Positions 7,425-14,421 of a stretch of 16,483 nucleotides of DNA are shown here, in pieces. The notes beneath the pieces were generated by a model, which did not search any database, was not told the origin of the DNA, and saw only the letters and a program-made list of their open reading frames with translations. Made by a program: the position numbers and the translations under genes. Within the stretch, counting starts at the first letter, position 1. Each line of letters starts with the position of its first letter. The DNA is from an uncultured Lachnospiraceae bacterium (GTDB taxonomy: Bacteria; Bacillota; Clostridia; Lachnospirales; Lachnospiraceae): the NCBI GenBank assembly GCA_900551235.1, contig URUU01000045.1, positions 1 through 16,483 of the forward strand, in the 5' to 3' direction.

Positions 7425-8309
7425 CTACACTTTCTCCTGAATCTGCTTTCCAAGCAATCCGCTTGGTTTTACCAGAAGTACAACGATCAGAACTCCGAAT
7501 ACGATCGCATCTGCCATCTGAGAGGAAATATATGCTTTGCCGAGGATTTCAATAATACCAAGCAAAATACCTCCGATCAGTGCTCCCGGAATCGATCCGA
7601 TACCGCCAAATACAGCGGCTACGAATGCTTTGATACCAGGCATGGCTCCGGTGTACGGTGTCAGAGAAGGATAAGCAGAACACAGCAGAACCGCTGCGAT
7701 TGCTGCCAGTGCAGAACCGATCGCAAAGGTAAGGGCAATTGTTCCATTTACATTGATGCCCATAAGCTGTGCAGCACCCCGGTCTTCCGAAACTGCCAGC
7801 ATTGCCTGACCTGCTTTTGTCTTGTTGATAAACAGGGTCAGACCGATCATGATGATCATGCATGCAAGAACGGTAACGATCGTCTCACCGGAGATCGTCA
7901 GTTTTCCTCCTGCAAGCACAGCTGCCGGAACTGTTACAACAGATGTAAAAGATTTTGTATCTGCACCGAACATCAGAAGTGCAAGGTTCTGAAGCAGATA
8001 GCTGACACCGATTGCTGTGATCAGAACAGCCAGCGGTGAAGATGCATTTCGAAGCGGACGGTAAGCAACACGCTCAATAACCAGTCCGAGAATCGTACAG
8101 ATGACAACCGATAATATAACTGCCAGAATTGGATTCACGCCTAAAGAATTCATGGAGATAAAAGCTGCATAACCGCCTACCATGATGATATCACCATGTG
8201 CAAAATTCAGCATCTTTGCGATACCGTATACCATTGTATAGCCAAGTGCTATGATTGCATAGACACTTCCAAGGCTGATACCGTTGATCAGATAAGAAAT
8301 AAAACTCAT
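7425..8309 (-). CDS. livH: Branched-chain amino acid ABC transporter permease LivH
   Basis: A 294-residue LivH-type membrane permease. It shows GSVYAIIALGYTMVYGIAKMLNFAHGDIIMVGGY at the N-terminus, the loop SEDRGAAQLMGINVNGTIALTFAIGSALA, and VFGGIGSIPGALIGGILLG near the C-terminus, all typical. The frame also opens at a GTG (8315), but AAGGGG is 7 nt from the ATG at 8309 and only 1 nt from the GTG, so the ATG is preferred. It is the first gene after the terminator-like hairpins that separate livJ from the permease genes. Confidence 0.95.
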   Translation of the reverse strand: MSFISYLINGISLGSVYAIIALGYTMVYGIAKMLNFAHGDIIMVGGYAAFISMNSLGVNPILAVILSVVICTILGLVIERVAYRPLRNASSPLAVLITAIGVSYLLQNLALLMFGADTKSFTSVVTVPAAVLAGGKLTISGETIVTVLACMIIMIGLTLFINKTKAGQAMLAVSEDRGAAQLMGINVNGTIALTFAIGSALAAIAAVLLCSAYPSLTPYTGAMPGIKAFVAAVFGGIGSIPGALIGGILLGIIEILGKAYISSQMADAIVFGVLIVVLLVKPSGLLGKQIQEKV

Positions 8310-8365
8310 ACGCACACCCCTTGTCGTATTTTTAATATAACCATCGTTTTCTTAAAAATAAGAAT

Positions 8366-8422
8366 ACCACACAGATATCAAAAACAGACTTTACAAGTCT
8401 ACCTTTGATATCTGTGTATGGT
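8366..8422 (-). promoter_or_regulatory. Nested long hairpin in the livJ-livH spacer
   Basis: ACACAGATATCAAA (8369-8382) and TTTGATATCTGTGT (8404-8417) are perfect 14-bp inverted arms. The enclosed 21 nt contain a second stem AGACTT/AAGTCT with a TAC loop, and outer ACC/GGT can add three pairs. On the minus strand it is followed by a T-rich but broken run (TATTTTTA). It lies about 50 nt upstream of the livH start, so it may be a second terminator or attenuator, or a 5' stem protecting the livHMGF mRNA. No known riboswitch was recognised. Confidence 0.6.
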
Positions 8423-8470
8423 TGTTTTCTGTGTTTGCCTACTTATTCAATAGGATTCGCTTATAACAGG

Positions 8471-8495
8471 AAAAAGGGCTGCCCATGGCAGCCCT
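8471..8495 (-). terminator. Terminator-like hairpin between livJ and livH
   Basis: On the minus strand AGGGCTGCC-ATG-GGCAGCCCT forms a perfect 9-bp stem with a 3-nt loop, running straight into TTTTTCC. It lies ~130 nt after the livJ stop. Such a partial stop between the binding-protein gene and the permease genes would give more LivJ than transporter, as expected for this type of system. Confidence 0.85.
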
Positions 8496-8575
8496 CCTCT
8501 GGGCTTCCTTACCGAACTGTAAGTGCCTCTTCATTTTTATTACGATGATGTTGAGGGCAAAAACCCCCACCTGAC

Positions 8576-8624
8576 ATGCCTGTGGATGTTCCGTGCTTTG
8601 CACTCCCACAATTGACACCGGCAT
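8576..8624 (-). other. Possible stem structure directly after livJ stop
   Basis: In plus coordinates ATGCC+TGTGG (8576-8585) can pair with CCACA (8606-8610) and GGCAT (8620-8624). These enclose GTGC-TTT-GCAC (8593-8603), with a 9-nt bulge on one side. It begins three nucleotides past the livJ stop codon. It could stabilise the livJ mRNA 3' end. The pairing was found by eye and is weaker than the neighbouring terminator. Confidence 0.35.
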
Positions 8625-8626
8625 CA

Positions 8627-9820
8627 TTACATTGCTACGTAAGCACCATCTTTGATCACGACAGCTTTTGGTGCCTTGTCCGGCTCACCGTCTGCTGTCC
8701 AGGTCATACCTTCACCGGTCAGACCATCGTAGCTGATCTCTGTCATGGCAGTTTTCATTGCATCACAGATGTCGCTTACGCTCATATCAGCTGTCACACC
8801 TGCTTTTTCTGCTGCTGCTTTCATGATATAGATTGCATCGTAAGTATCCGCTGCGAACTGGTTCGGTGTATCGCCGTAAGCTTCTTTGTAAGCAGAAACA
8901 AATGCCTGTGTCTTTTCATCATCTGCATCAGCTGCAAACGGTGTCAGAAGCATAACGCCATCAGCCAGTTTTGTATCGAAGTTCTTAACTGCCAGCAGAC
9001 CATCCAGACCGTCACATCCGAAGAAGGTCGGAGCATAACCCATGGAGTTTGCCTGTGTCAGGATCAGAGAAGCTTCTGTATAGTAGATCGGCAGGAATAC
9101 CATGTCAGCACCTGCATCCTTTGCTTTCTGCAGCTGTACTGAGAAGTCTGTCTTGCTGTCTTCGGTAAATGCTTCAGCAGAAACAATTTCGAAGTCCTGA
9201 TTTTTTGCCTCTTCTGCAAATTTCTGGTAGATACCGGAAGAATATACATCTGAGCTGTTGTAAATAACGGCTACTTTTGATGCCAGCTTATTCTCACCGA
9301 TGTATTTTGCAGATGCAGTACCCTGACCCGGGTCAGAAAAGCATACACGGAACGCATTGTCATATTTAATAGATTCAACAGCGGAACCTGACGGTGTCAG
9401 CTGGAACATATTGTCTTCATGTGTTTTCTCAACAACTGCGGTACAAGGTGTAGATGTAACGGTACCCATCAGCATCTGCATACCCCAGTCTTTCAGGGAG
9501 TTGTAAGCGTTTACAGATTTTTCTGCATCATGCTCATCATCTTCAAATTTGAATTCAACCTGCATGCCGTTGATACCGCCTGCTTCGTTGATCTCTTTTA
9601 CTGCCAGCTCTGCTGCATTCTTAACAGCCAGTCCATATACGGCTGCACCTCCGGTGATCGGTCCGATTCCGCCAATCTTCAGTGTATCACCTGCTGATGC
9701 TGAATCAGAAGCTGCTTCTGTGCCTGCTGCGTTATCGGATTTACTTCCACATCCTGCTAAAGAAGCAGCTACCATAGAGACTGCTGCAACCGTAGCGAAA
9801 AATCTTGTGAATTTTTTCAT
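8627..9820 (-). CDS. livJ: Branched-chain amino acid ABC transporter substrate-binding lipoprotein
   Basis: A 397-residue type I periplasmic-binding-fold protein (Leu/Ile/Val binding family). The N-terminus MKKFTRFFATVAAVSMVAA ends in the lipobox LAGC with the lipidated Cys at position 24, followed by a Ser/Ala/Gly-rich linker. The mature part begins LKIGGIGPITGGAAVYG and contains KSVNAYNSLKDWGMQMLMGTVTSTPC, the usual first-lobe ligand-binding region. It captures substrate outside the membrane for LivHMGF. AGAAGGAGG lies ~10 nt before the ATG. The gene has its own consensus promoter and is followed by a terminator-like hairpin before livH. The exact ligand (Leu/Ile/Val or another amino acid) is not readable from sequence. 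Confidence 0.95.
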   Translation of the reverse strand: MKKFTRFFATVAAVSMVAASLAGCGSKSDNAAGTEAASDSASAGDTLKIGGIGPITGGAAVYGLAVKNAAELAVKEINEAGGINGMQVEFKFEDDEHDAEKSVNAYNSLKDWGMQMLMGTVTSTPCTAVVEKTHEDNMFQLTPSGSAVESIKYDNAFRVCFSDPGQGTASAKYIGENKLASKVAVIYNSSDVYSSGIYQKFAEEAKNQDFEIVSAEAFTEDSKTDFSVQLQKAKDAGADMVFLPIYYTEASLILTQANSMGYAPTFFGCDGLDGLLAVKNFDTKLADGVMLLTPFAADADDEKTQAFVSAYKEAYGDTPNQFAADTYDAIYIMKAAAEKAGVTADMSVSDICDAMKTAMTEISYDGLTGEGMTWTADGEPDKAPKAVVIKDGAYVAM

Positions 9821-9853
9821 AATATTTTTCCTCCTTCTAAAACTTCACTTTAC

Positions 9854-9890
9854 AGATTTTTTATCTTTCTGATATTTTAATAAAAAATCT
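9854..9890 (-). promoter_or_regulatory. AT-rich inverted repeat with a weak CodY-like core in the livJ leader
   Basis: AGATTTTTTAT (9854-9864) and ATAAAAAATCT (9880-9890) are perfect 11-bp inverted arms. They lie at the very start of the predicted livJ transcript. The 15 nt at 9863-9877 match the CodY consensus AATTTTCWGAAAATT at 11 positions. CodY commonly controls branched-chain amino acid transport in Firmicutes, so an operator is plausible; a 5' stem in the mRNA is the alternative. An AT-rich background makes chance matches fairly likely. Confidence 0.35.
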
Positions 9891-9898
9891 TGTGTCCT

Positions 9899-9927
9899 AT
9901 GATACCGCCGGGTTTTAAGCTTGTCAA
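9899..9927 (-). promoter_or_regulatory. Sigma-70-type promoter of livJ
   Basis: On the minus strand a perfect -35 TTGACA (9922-9927) is followed by 17 nt and -10 TATCAT (9899-9904). Transcription would start near 9892, giving a ~70-nt leader before the livJ ATG. Confidence 0.85.
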
Positions 9928-10146
9928 TTATTTTTTACGTTTTTCCCCTTTCCGGATAAGATTCCGTAAATTTTTCGGTGATTTTCTTTGGCTTTCCCTG
10001 AAAATTTATAAAGCTTCTTCTTCTGAATGGATCAGTTAAAAATAGGGAAGTATTTTAAGATTTTCAAAGATTCGTAATAGTTTTTTTCTTCAAAGTGTAG
10101 TAAAATAAAAAAGAATGCCAAAAAGGAGCTGAAAGGAGCTTAACTT
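9928..10146 (+). other. Divergent intergenic region upstream of pfk
   Basis: AT-rich with no gene. No consensus promoter for the phosphofructokinase could be fixed; TAAAAT at 10101-10106 is a possible -10 without a good -35. Two copies of AAAGGAGCT (about 10122-10130 and 10132-10140) precede the start, and the second is correctly spaced (8 nt) from the GTG. Confidence 0.4.
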
Positions 10147-11370
10147 GTGAAAAATTTAATTGTAGGACAGTCCGGCGGACCAACCGCCGTTATCAACAGC
10201 AGCCTTTACGGGGTGATCTGCGAAGGCTTTAACCGCAGCGAAGAAATCGAACATGTCTATGGCATGGTCAACGGCATCCAGGGATTTCTGGACGGCCGCT
10301 TTATGGATATGAAAGAACTGGAGCAGGAGACACTGGAAGCTCTGCGTACGACTCCGGGTGCTTATCTTGGTTCCTGCCGTTTCAAACTGCCGGATGATTT
10401 AGATGATGCCATCTATCCTCTGCTGTTTCAGAAATTTGAAGAAATGAATATCGGTTACTTCTTTTATATAGGTGGAAACGATTCTATGGATACCGTCAGC
10501 AAGCTTTCCCGCTATGCTGCTGCCCACAACATTGATGTACGTATCATGGGCATTCCGAAAACGATCGACAACGATCTGATCCTCACCGACCACACACCTG
10601 GATTTGGCAGTGCTGCAAAATATGTAGCTGCTTCTGTCTGTGAAATTGGGCTGGATGCTTCTGTTTATAATACAAAATCCGTCACCATCATTGAGATCAT
10701 GGGACGCCATGCCGGCTGGCTGACTGCTGCATCCGTACTTGCCCGTAAATTTGAGCAGGACAACCCGGTGCTGATTTATCTGCCGGAGGCAGATTTTGAC
10801 CAGGAAGCCTTTCTTGCTTCTTTGGAAGAGTGTTTTAAAACGAAAAATAACCTGATCGTCTGTGTATCTGAAGGTATCCATGACAAAGATGGTACTTTTA
10901 TCTGTGAATACGCTGCTTCTGCAGGTATCGATGCATTCGGGCACAAAATGCTGACCGGATGCGGCAAATATCTGGAAAATCTGGTGCGTGACCGCCTCGG
11001 TGTAAAAGTTCGCTCGGTCGAGCTGAATGTCAACCAGAGATCTTCTGCTTTCCTGCAGTCTGAAACGGATGCACTGGAAGCTGCACAGGCCGGGGCTTTC
11101 GGCGTTACTTCTGCCATCAACGGCGAGACCGGCAAGATGGTCAGCTTCGTCCGTAAGTCTGACAAACCATACGTGATGGAATGCGGACTTGAGGATGTCA
11201 ATCTGATCTGCAATCAGGAAAAGACGGTTCCGCCTGAATGGATCACAAAAGACGGAACCGATATTGCCCAGGCATTTATTGATTATGCATTTCCGCTGAT
11301 CCAGGGCAGCCCGAAACTTCCTATGAAAGACGGACTGGCTGTGTACGCATACCGCAAGCCTGGGAACTAA
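10147..11370 (+). CDS. pfp: 6-phosphofructokinase, probably pyrophosphate-dependent
   Basis: A 407-residue phosphofructokinase that converts fructose 6-phosphate to fructose 1,6-bisphosphate in the cytosol. It shows GQSGGPTAVINSS (7-19), YIGGNDSMDT (107-116), MGIPKTIDNDL (134-144) and IMGRHAGW (184-191). In this superfamily an Asp in place of the second Gly of GGDG, together with Lys in PKTIDND instead of PGTIDND, marks PPi-dependent enzymes. Here the motif is GGND with PKTIDND, so both marks are present, the Asn being a variation at the preceding site. PPi use is therefore inferred from family rules, and it would make the step reversible. The start codon is GTG with AAAGGAG 8 nt upstream. 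It is divergent from livJ and convergent with proS. Confidence 0.92.
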   Translation: MKNLIVGQSGGPTAVINSSLYGVICEGFNRSEEIEHVYGMVNGIQGFLDGRFMDMKELEQETLEALRTTPGAYLGSCRFKLPDDLDDAIYPLLFQKFEEMNIGYFFYIGGNDSMDTVSKLSRYAAAHNIDVRIMGIPKTIDNDLILTDHTPGFGSAAKYVAASVCEIGLDASVYNTKSVTIIEIMGRHAGWLTAASVLARKFEQDNPVLIYLPEADFDQEAFLASLEECFKTKNNLIVCVSEGIHDKDGTFICEYAASAGIDAFGHKMLTGCGKYLENLVRDRLGVKVRSVELNVNQRSSAFLQSETDALEAAQAGAFGVTSAINGETGKMVSFVRKSDKPYVMECGLEDVNLICNQEKTVPPEWITKDGTDIAQAFIDYAFPLIQGSPKLPMKDGLAVYAYRKPGN

Positions 11371-11410
11371 CTCTTATCTCAACAAAATGCAAAATTTGTC
11401 CGTCCAAGTC

Positions 11411-11481
11411 GATCTCACATGAGACCTGGCACACGCTTACGAACACTTCCGGCAATGACAGAGACGTAAGTCGTCTCACAT
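11411..11481. repeat. Short palindromic stretch downstream of pfk
   Basis: TCTCA-CA-TGAGA (11413-11424) and GAGACG-TAAGT-CGTCTC (11461-11477) are small hairpins. The octamer TCTCACAT occurs at 11413-11420 and again at 11474-11481. No gene is visible between the pfk stop and the terminator. It could be a fragment of a dispersed repeat; I cannot name one. Confidence 0.3.
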
Positions 11482-11488
11482 CTGATAC

Positions 11489-11544
11489 AAAAACAGCCGT
11501 AACCTTTCGAAAACAATTTTTGTTTCGAAAGGTTACGGCCTTTT
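11489..11544. terminator. Bidirectional terminator between pfk and proS
   Basis: GCCGTAACCTTTCGAAA (11496-11512) and TTTCGAAAGGTTACGGC (11523-11539) are perfect 17-bp inverted arms around a 10-nt loop. A T-run follows on the plus strand (TTTTCGTTTT) and AAAAA precedes it, which is TTTTT on the minus strand. It can therefore stop both converging transcripts. Confidence 0.93.
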
Positions 11545-11604
11545 CGTTTTAAAGCGAATATTTACAGCCTTTTTCGCTGCTTCTTGATCTGCGTTCAGTA
11601 TTTT

Positions 11605-13038
11605 TTAATATGCTTTGCCCCAGTATACCATTTTTTTCGCCGGTTTTCCGCAGCATACGCATACGTCGGAAATGGTTTCCTGTTCAAACGGCATACAGCG
11701 TGATGTGATTCCTGCATCTTCTTTTAATTTATCTTCACATCCACGTTCACCGCACCACATAGCCTTGATAAATCCTGGTTTGTTGTCTGCGATGTCTTTT
11801 AACTCTTCCATGTTATGAGCAACATAAGTATGTGCATCTCTGTGTTTGCGTGCTCTCTCCAGCATATCTTTCTGCATGCTATCCAGGATCTTCGGCAATT
11901 CTGCTGCCAGTTCGTCGATTGCTACGGTGATCTTTTCACGTGTATCACGGCGTACGACAACAGCCTGACCTGCTTCGATATCTTTTGGTCCCATCTCCAC
12001 ACGAACCGGAATACCACGCATCTCCTGCTCGGAGAATTTCCATCCCGGACTTCTGTCTGTATCGTCTGTTTTCACTCTTAATCCAGCCGCTTTCAGTGTT
12101 GCTTCCACTTCTGCTGCTTTCTCCAGGATGCCTGCCTTTTTCTGCTGGATCGGGATGATATCTACCTGTACCGGAGCGATTCTCGGCGGCAGCACCAGAC
12201 CGCTGTTATCTCCATGTACCATGATGATCGCACCGATCATACGTGTTGTCATACCCCAGGATGTCTGATGAACATATTTCAGCTTGTTGTCACGGTCTGT
12301 AAACTGGATGTCATAAGCTTTTGCAAATCCGTCGCCAAAGTTGTGGCTTGTTCCGGACTGCAGTGCTTTTCCATCGTGCATCAGAGATTCGATCGTATAA
12401 GTTGCTTCTGCTCCGGCAAATTTTTCTTTGTCGGTCTTTCTTCCTTTTACAACCGGAATTGCCAGAACTTCTTCACAGAAATCCGCATAAACATTCAGCA
12501 TCTGAATGGTACGTGCTTCTGCCTCTTCTGCTGTTGCATGTGCGGTATGTCCTTCCTGCCATAAGAACTCTCTGGAACGAAGGAACGGTCTTGTTGTTTT
12601 TTCCCAGCGCATAACAGAACACCACTGGTTATATACTTTCGGCAGATCACGGTAAGAATGAATGTCTCTGGAATAGAAATCGCAGAACAGTGTCTCAGAA
12701 GTCGGGCGTACACACATACGCTCCTGAAGCGGTTCCAGTCCTCCGTGTGTTACCCATGCTACTTCCGGTGCAAAACCTTCTACATGGTCTTTTTCTTTCT
12801 GCAGCAGACTTTCCGGGATCAGCATCGGCATGTATACATTCTGTACGCCGGTCTCTTTGAATCTGCGGTCCAGCTCATGCTGGATATTCTCCCAGATCGC
12901 ATATCCTGCCGGTTTGATCGCCATACATCCTTTTACGCTGGTGTAATCGATCAGCTCTGCTTTTTTTACCACATCGGTATACCACTGTGCAAAATCTTCA
13001 TCCATGGATGTGATCGCTTCTACTAATTTCTTTGCCAT
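11605..13038 (-). CDS. proS: Prolyl-tRNA synthetase (short, archaeal/eukaryote-type)
   Basis: A 477-residue class II aminoacyl-tRNA synthetase charging tRNA-Pro. It shows MCVRPTSETLFCDFY (108-122), motif 2 with RWEKTTRPFLRSREFLWQEGHTAH (144-167), TSHNFGDGFAKAYDIQF (230-246) and motif 3 GLVLPPRIAPVQV (280-292). An anticodon-binding domain (~293-400) follows, then a C-terminal zinc-type region with Cys at 429, 434, 448, 460, 462 and 463, ending WGKAY. It lacks the ~180-residue INS editing insertion of the classical bacterial ProS, so mischarged Ala-tRNA-Pro would need a separate deacylase. AAAGGAG precedes the ATG. Expression is controlled by the T-box leader upstream. It converges on pfk, from which it is insulated by the bidirectional terminator. 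Confidence 0.97.
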   Translation of the reverse strand: MAKKLVEAITSMDEDFAQWYTDVVKKAELIDYTSVKGCMAIKPAGYAIWENIQHELDRRFKETGVQNVYMPMLIPESLLQKEKDHVEGFAPEVAWVTHGGLEPLQERMCVRPTSETLFCDFYSRDIHSYRDLPKVYNQWCSVMRWEKTTRPFLRSREFLWQEGHTAHATAEEAEARTIQMLNVYADFCEEVLAIPVVKGRKTDKEKFAGAEATYTIESLMHDGKALQSGTSHNFGDGFAKAYDIQFTDRDNKLKYVHQTSWGMTTRMIGAIIMVHGDNSGLVLPPRIAPVQVDIIPIQQKKAGILEKAAEVEATLKAAGLRVKTDDTDRSPGWKFSEQEMRGIPVRVEMGPKDIEAGQAVVVRRDTREKITVAIDELAAELPKILDSMQKDMLERARKHRDAHTYVAHNMEELKDIADNKPGFIKAMWCGERGCEDKLKEDAGITSRCMPFEQETISDVCVCCGKPAKKMVYWGKAY

Positions 13039-13062
13039 TTTCTTTCTCCTTTTTACAATTTA

Positions 13063-13076
13063 TTCACCCGGGTGAA
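13063..13076 (-). promoter_or_regulatory. 14-bp perfect palindrome in the proS leader
   Basis: TTCACCCGGGTGAA lies between the T-box terminator and the proS ribosome binding site, ~25 nt before the ATG. A smaller stem, ATTAC-GGA-GTAAT, lies at about 13103-13115. It could be a protein-binding operator or an mRNA hairpin with a CCGG loop. No regulator is recognised. Confidence 0.5.
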
Positions 13077-13132
13077 AACTTCATAGTATATTTATCAGAA
13101 CATTACGGAGTAATATCCGACAAAATAAAAAA

Positions 13133-13390
13133 AGTCCTCAGATCCCGGAAAGGGACCGAAGGACTTCGGCGGTACCACCCTAGTTAGCACTATTAATTAC
13201 AATGCTCTCTCTGACTCCTTTAACGCAGGATAACACGCCATACTTCATTTGCATGGAGCTCCGAGGCCGGTTCCATGATTCCCGCACAAGATCCTCTCAC
13301 CATATGGATCTCTCTCTGAGATTGTTCCTCATGTACTATTCTCTTCATCGCCGTAAACATATCCACTGCCATTCCTGGCAACATATCAAT
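13133..13390 (-). promoter_or_regulatory. T-box riboswitch controlling proS
   Basis: The conserved T-box AGGGTGGTACCGCC lies at 13168-13181 on the minus strand. It is followed by the terminator stem AGTCCT.../...AGGACT (13133-13165) and seven Ts. Upstream is Stem I, with the GATGAAGAGAATAGTA entry (K-turn and AGTA specifier-loop strand), the distal AGAGAG and the AGATCC/GGATCT hairpin. CATGA/TCATG closes the specifier loop, and the 3' strand then reads GGAACCGG. CCG at 13268-13270 is the best specifier candidate and is a proline codon, which agrees with the downstream gene. Uncharged tRNA-Pro would pair with the T-box through its acceptor end and favour antitermination. The specifier position was assigned by eye. 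Confidence 0.95.
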
Positions 13391-13394
13391 ACTT

Positions 13395-13423
13395 ATATTA
13401 TGCGAAATAATCACCTGTGTCAA
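13395..13423 (-). promoter_or_regulatory. Sigma-70-type promoter of the T-box/proS transcript
   Basis: TTGACA (13418-13423), a 17-nt spacer and TAATAT (13395-13400) on the minus strand. The predicted start is near 13388, just before Stem I. Confidence 0.92.
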
Positions 13424-13446
13424 GGGTGTAAATTTCAAAACCTTTG

Positions 13447-13791
13447 TTATTCTGTAACCTGAAATGCACTTTCTTTTATCTGTTTTTTCTCAAACTGACC
13501 GTTATACTGAAGAATACTGTACTCGTTCATCAGTTTCTGATATTTCTCTGGCAGATTTTCCATAGAATACCAGTTTCCATTCCTATCTTCTACTGCGTCA
13601 ACTCCGATTACCGGAAGTTCATCTTTCAGATTCAGAAGAAATTGATGATACTGTGGAAGTTCCACTCCCGCCTGTTCCATAACATAACTTCCAAGATAAT
13701 TGGAACTGATATCTTCTTCCACCGTATCTGACGGATAGTTTGTCCAGATTACATAAGGAGTTGTATACAGAATCTGGCTTTCAACCAGGTC
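13447..13791 (-). pseudogene. C-terminal remnant of an LTA-synthase-like sulfatase (phosphoglycerol transferase)
   Basis: About 115 codons ending in TAA at 13447. The translation from near 13791 begins LVESQILYTTPYVIWTNYPS and continues through EEDISSNYLGSYVMEQAGVELPQYHQFLL, ELPVIGVDAVEDRNGNWYS, LPEKYQKLMNEYSILQYNGQF and AFQVTE. This is the characteristic extracellular C-terminal end of clostridial LtaS/MdoB-like membrane sulfatases, which handle polyglycerolphosphate or related polymers. The N-terminal membrane helices, the metal site and the catalytic Thr region are absent because the frame meets unrelated DNA at ~13790. A GTG at 13722 is internal and should not be taken as a start. The identification rests on remembered family pattern over a short piece, so it is good but not certain. 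Confidence 0.75.
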
Positions 13792-13800
13792 AAGATTCTG
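13768..13800. repeat. 8-bp inverted repeat at the LTA-synthase/SEDS junction
   Basis: CAGAATCT (13768-13775) and AGATTCTG (13793-13800) are perfect inverted arms around 17 nt. They sit where resemblance passes from the minus-strand LTA-synthase piece to the plus-strand SEDS piece. Confidence 0.6.
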
Positions 13801-14421
13801 TTTGTCTTTTTTATTGCCGGACTACTGACAGAGTCAAAAAGTCTGGGACAGGTTGTGATCTCGGCGGTTGCAGCTGCAGCCCATGTGATCATTCTGGTAT
13901 TTTCCAAGGATCTCGGTAGTGCTGTTATCTTTTTTGCAGGCTATCTGATCATGGTATTTATTGCAACAAAGAATTATTTTTACCTGTTTGCGGGGATCTT
14001 AGGCGGCGCAGGGGCATCGATCGTTGCTTACCATATGTTTTCGCACGTCAGAACAAGAGTGATTGCCTTTCTGCATCCATGGAGCAATATCAATGATTCC
14101 GGATATCAGATCACGCAGTCCTTATTTGCGATCGGTACAGGAGGCTGGTTCGGACTTGGTATTGATCAGGGAGATCCAACCTCGATCCCATATGTGGAGC
14201 AGGATTTTGTTTTTTCAGCAGTGGCGGAAGAGATGGGTGTCATATTCGGAATCTGTCTGATTCTTGTCTGTGTCAGCTGCTTTATCGTATTTATGAAGAT
14301 TGCCATGCAGCTGAAAGAAGATTTTTACAGATATATTGCGGTAGGGATCAGTACAATCTATATATTTCAGGTATTTCTGACGATTGGCGGCGGAACAAGA
14401 TTTATCCCCCTGACCGGTGTC
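13786..14421 (+). pseudogene. Internal fragment of a SEDS family (FtsW/RodA-like) glycosyltransferase
   Basis: The frame begins QVKILFVFFIAGLL without a start codon. It continues through membrane helices with HVIILVFSKDLGSAVIFFAG, RTRVIAFLHPW, YQITQSLFAIGTGGWFGLG, VEQDFVFSAVAEEMGVIFG and GGGTRFIPLTGV. These are the mid-to-late motifs of SEDS peptidoglycan polymerases used in division or elongation. Both ends are missing: the N-terminal helices are cut off at ~13790, and after PLTGV, where FtsW-type proteins continue with PFVSYGGSS, the sequence turns into a MATE transporter. The GTG at 13855 is an internal Val codon. The piece would not make a working enzyme. Confidence 0.8.

Noticed and set aside
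8439..8627. 62-codon minus-strand frame after livJ
   Set aside because: It starts on the livJ stop codon, runs through the terminator hairpin and lacks a credible product.
13220..13438. 72-codon minus-strand frame upstream of proS
   Set aside because: It coincides with the promoter and Stem I of the T-box; the sequence is explained by the riboswitch.
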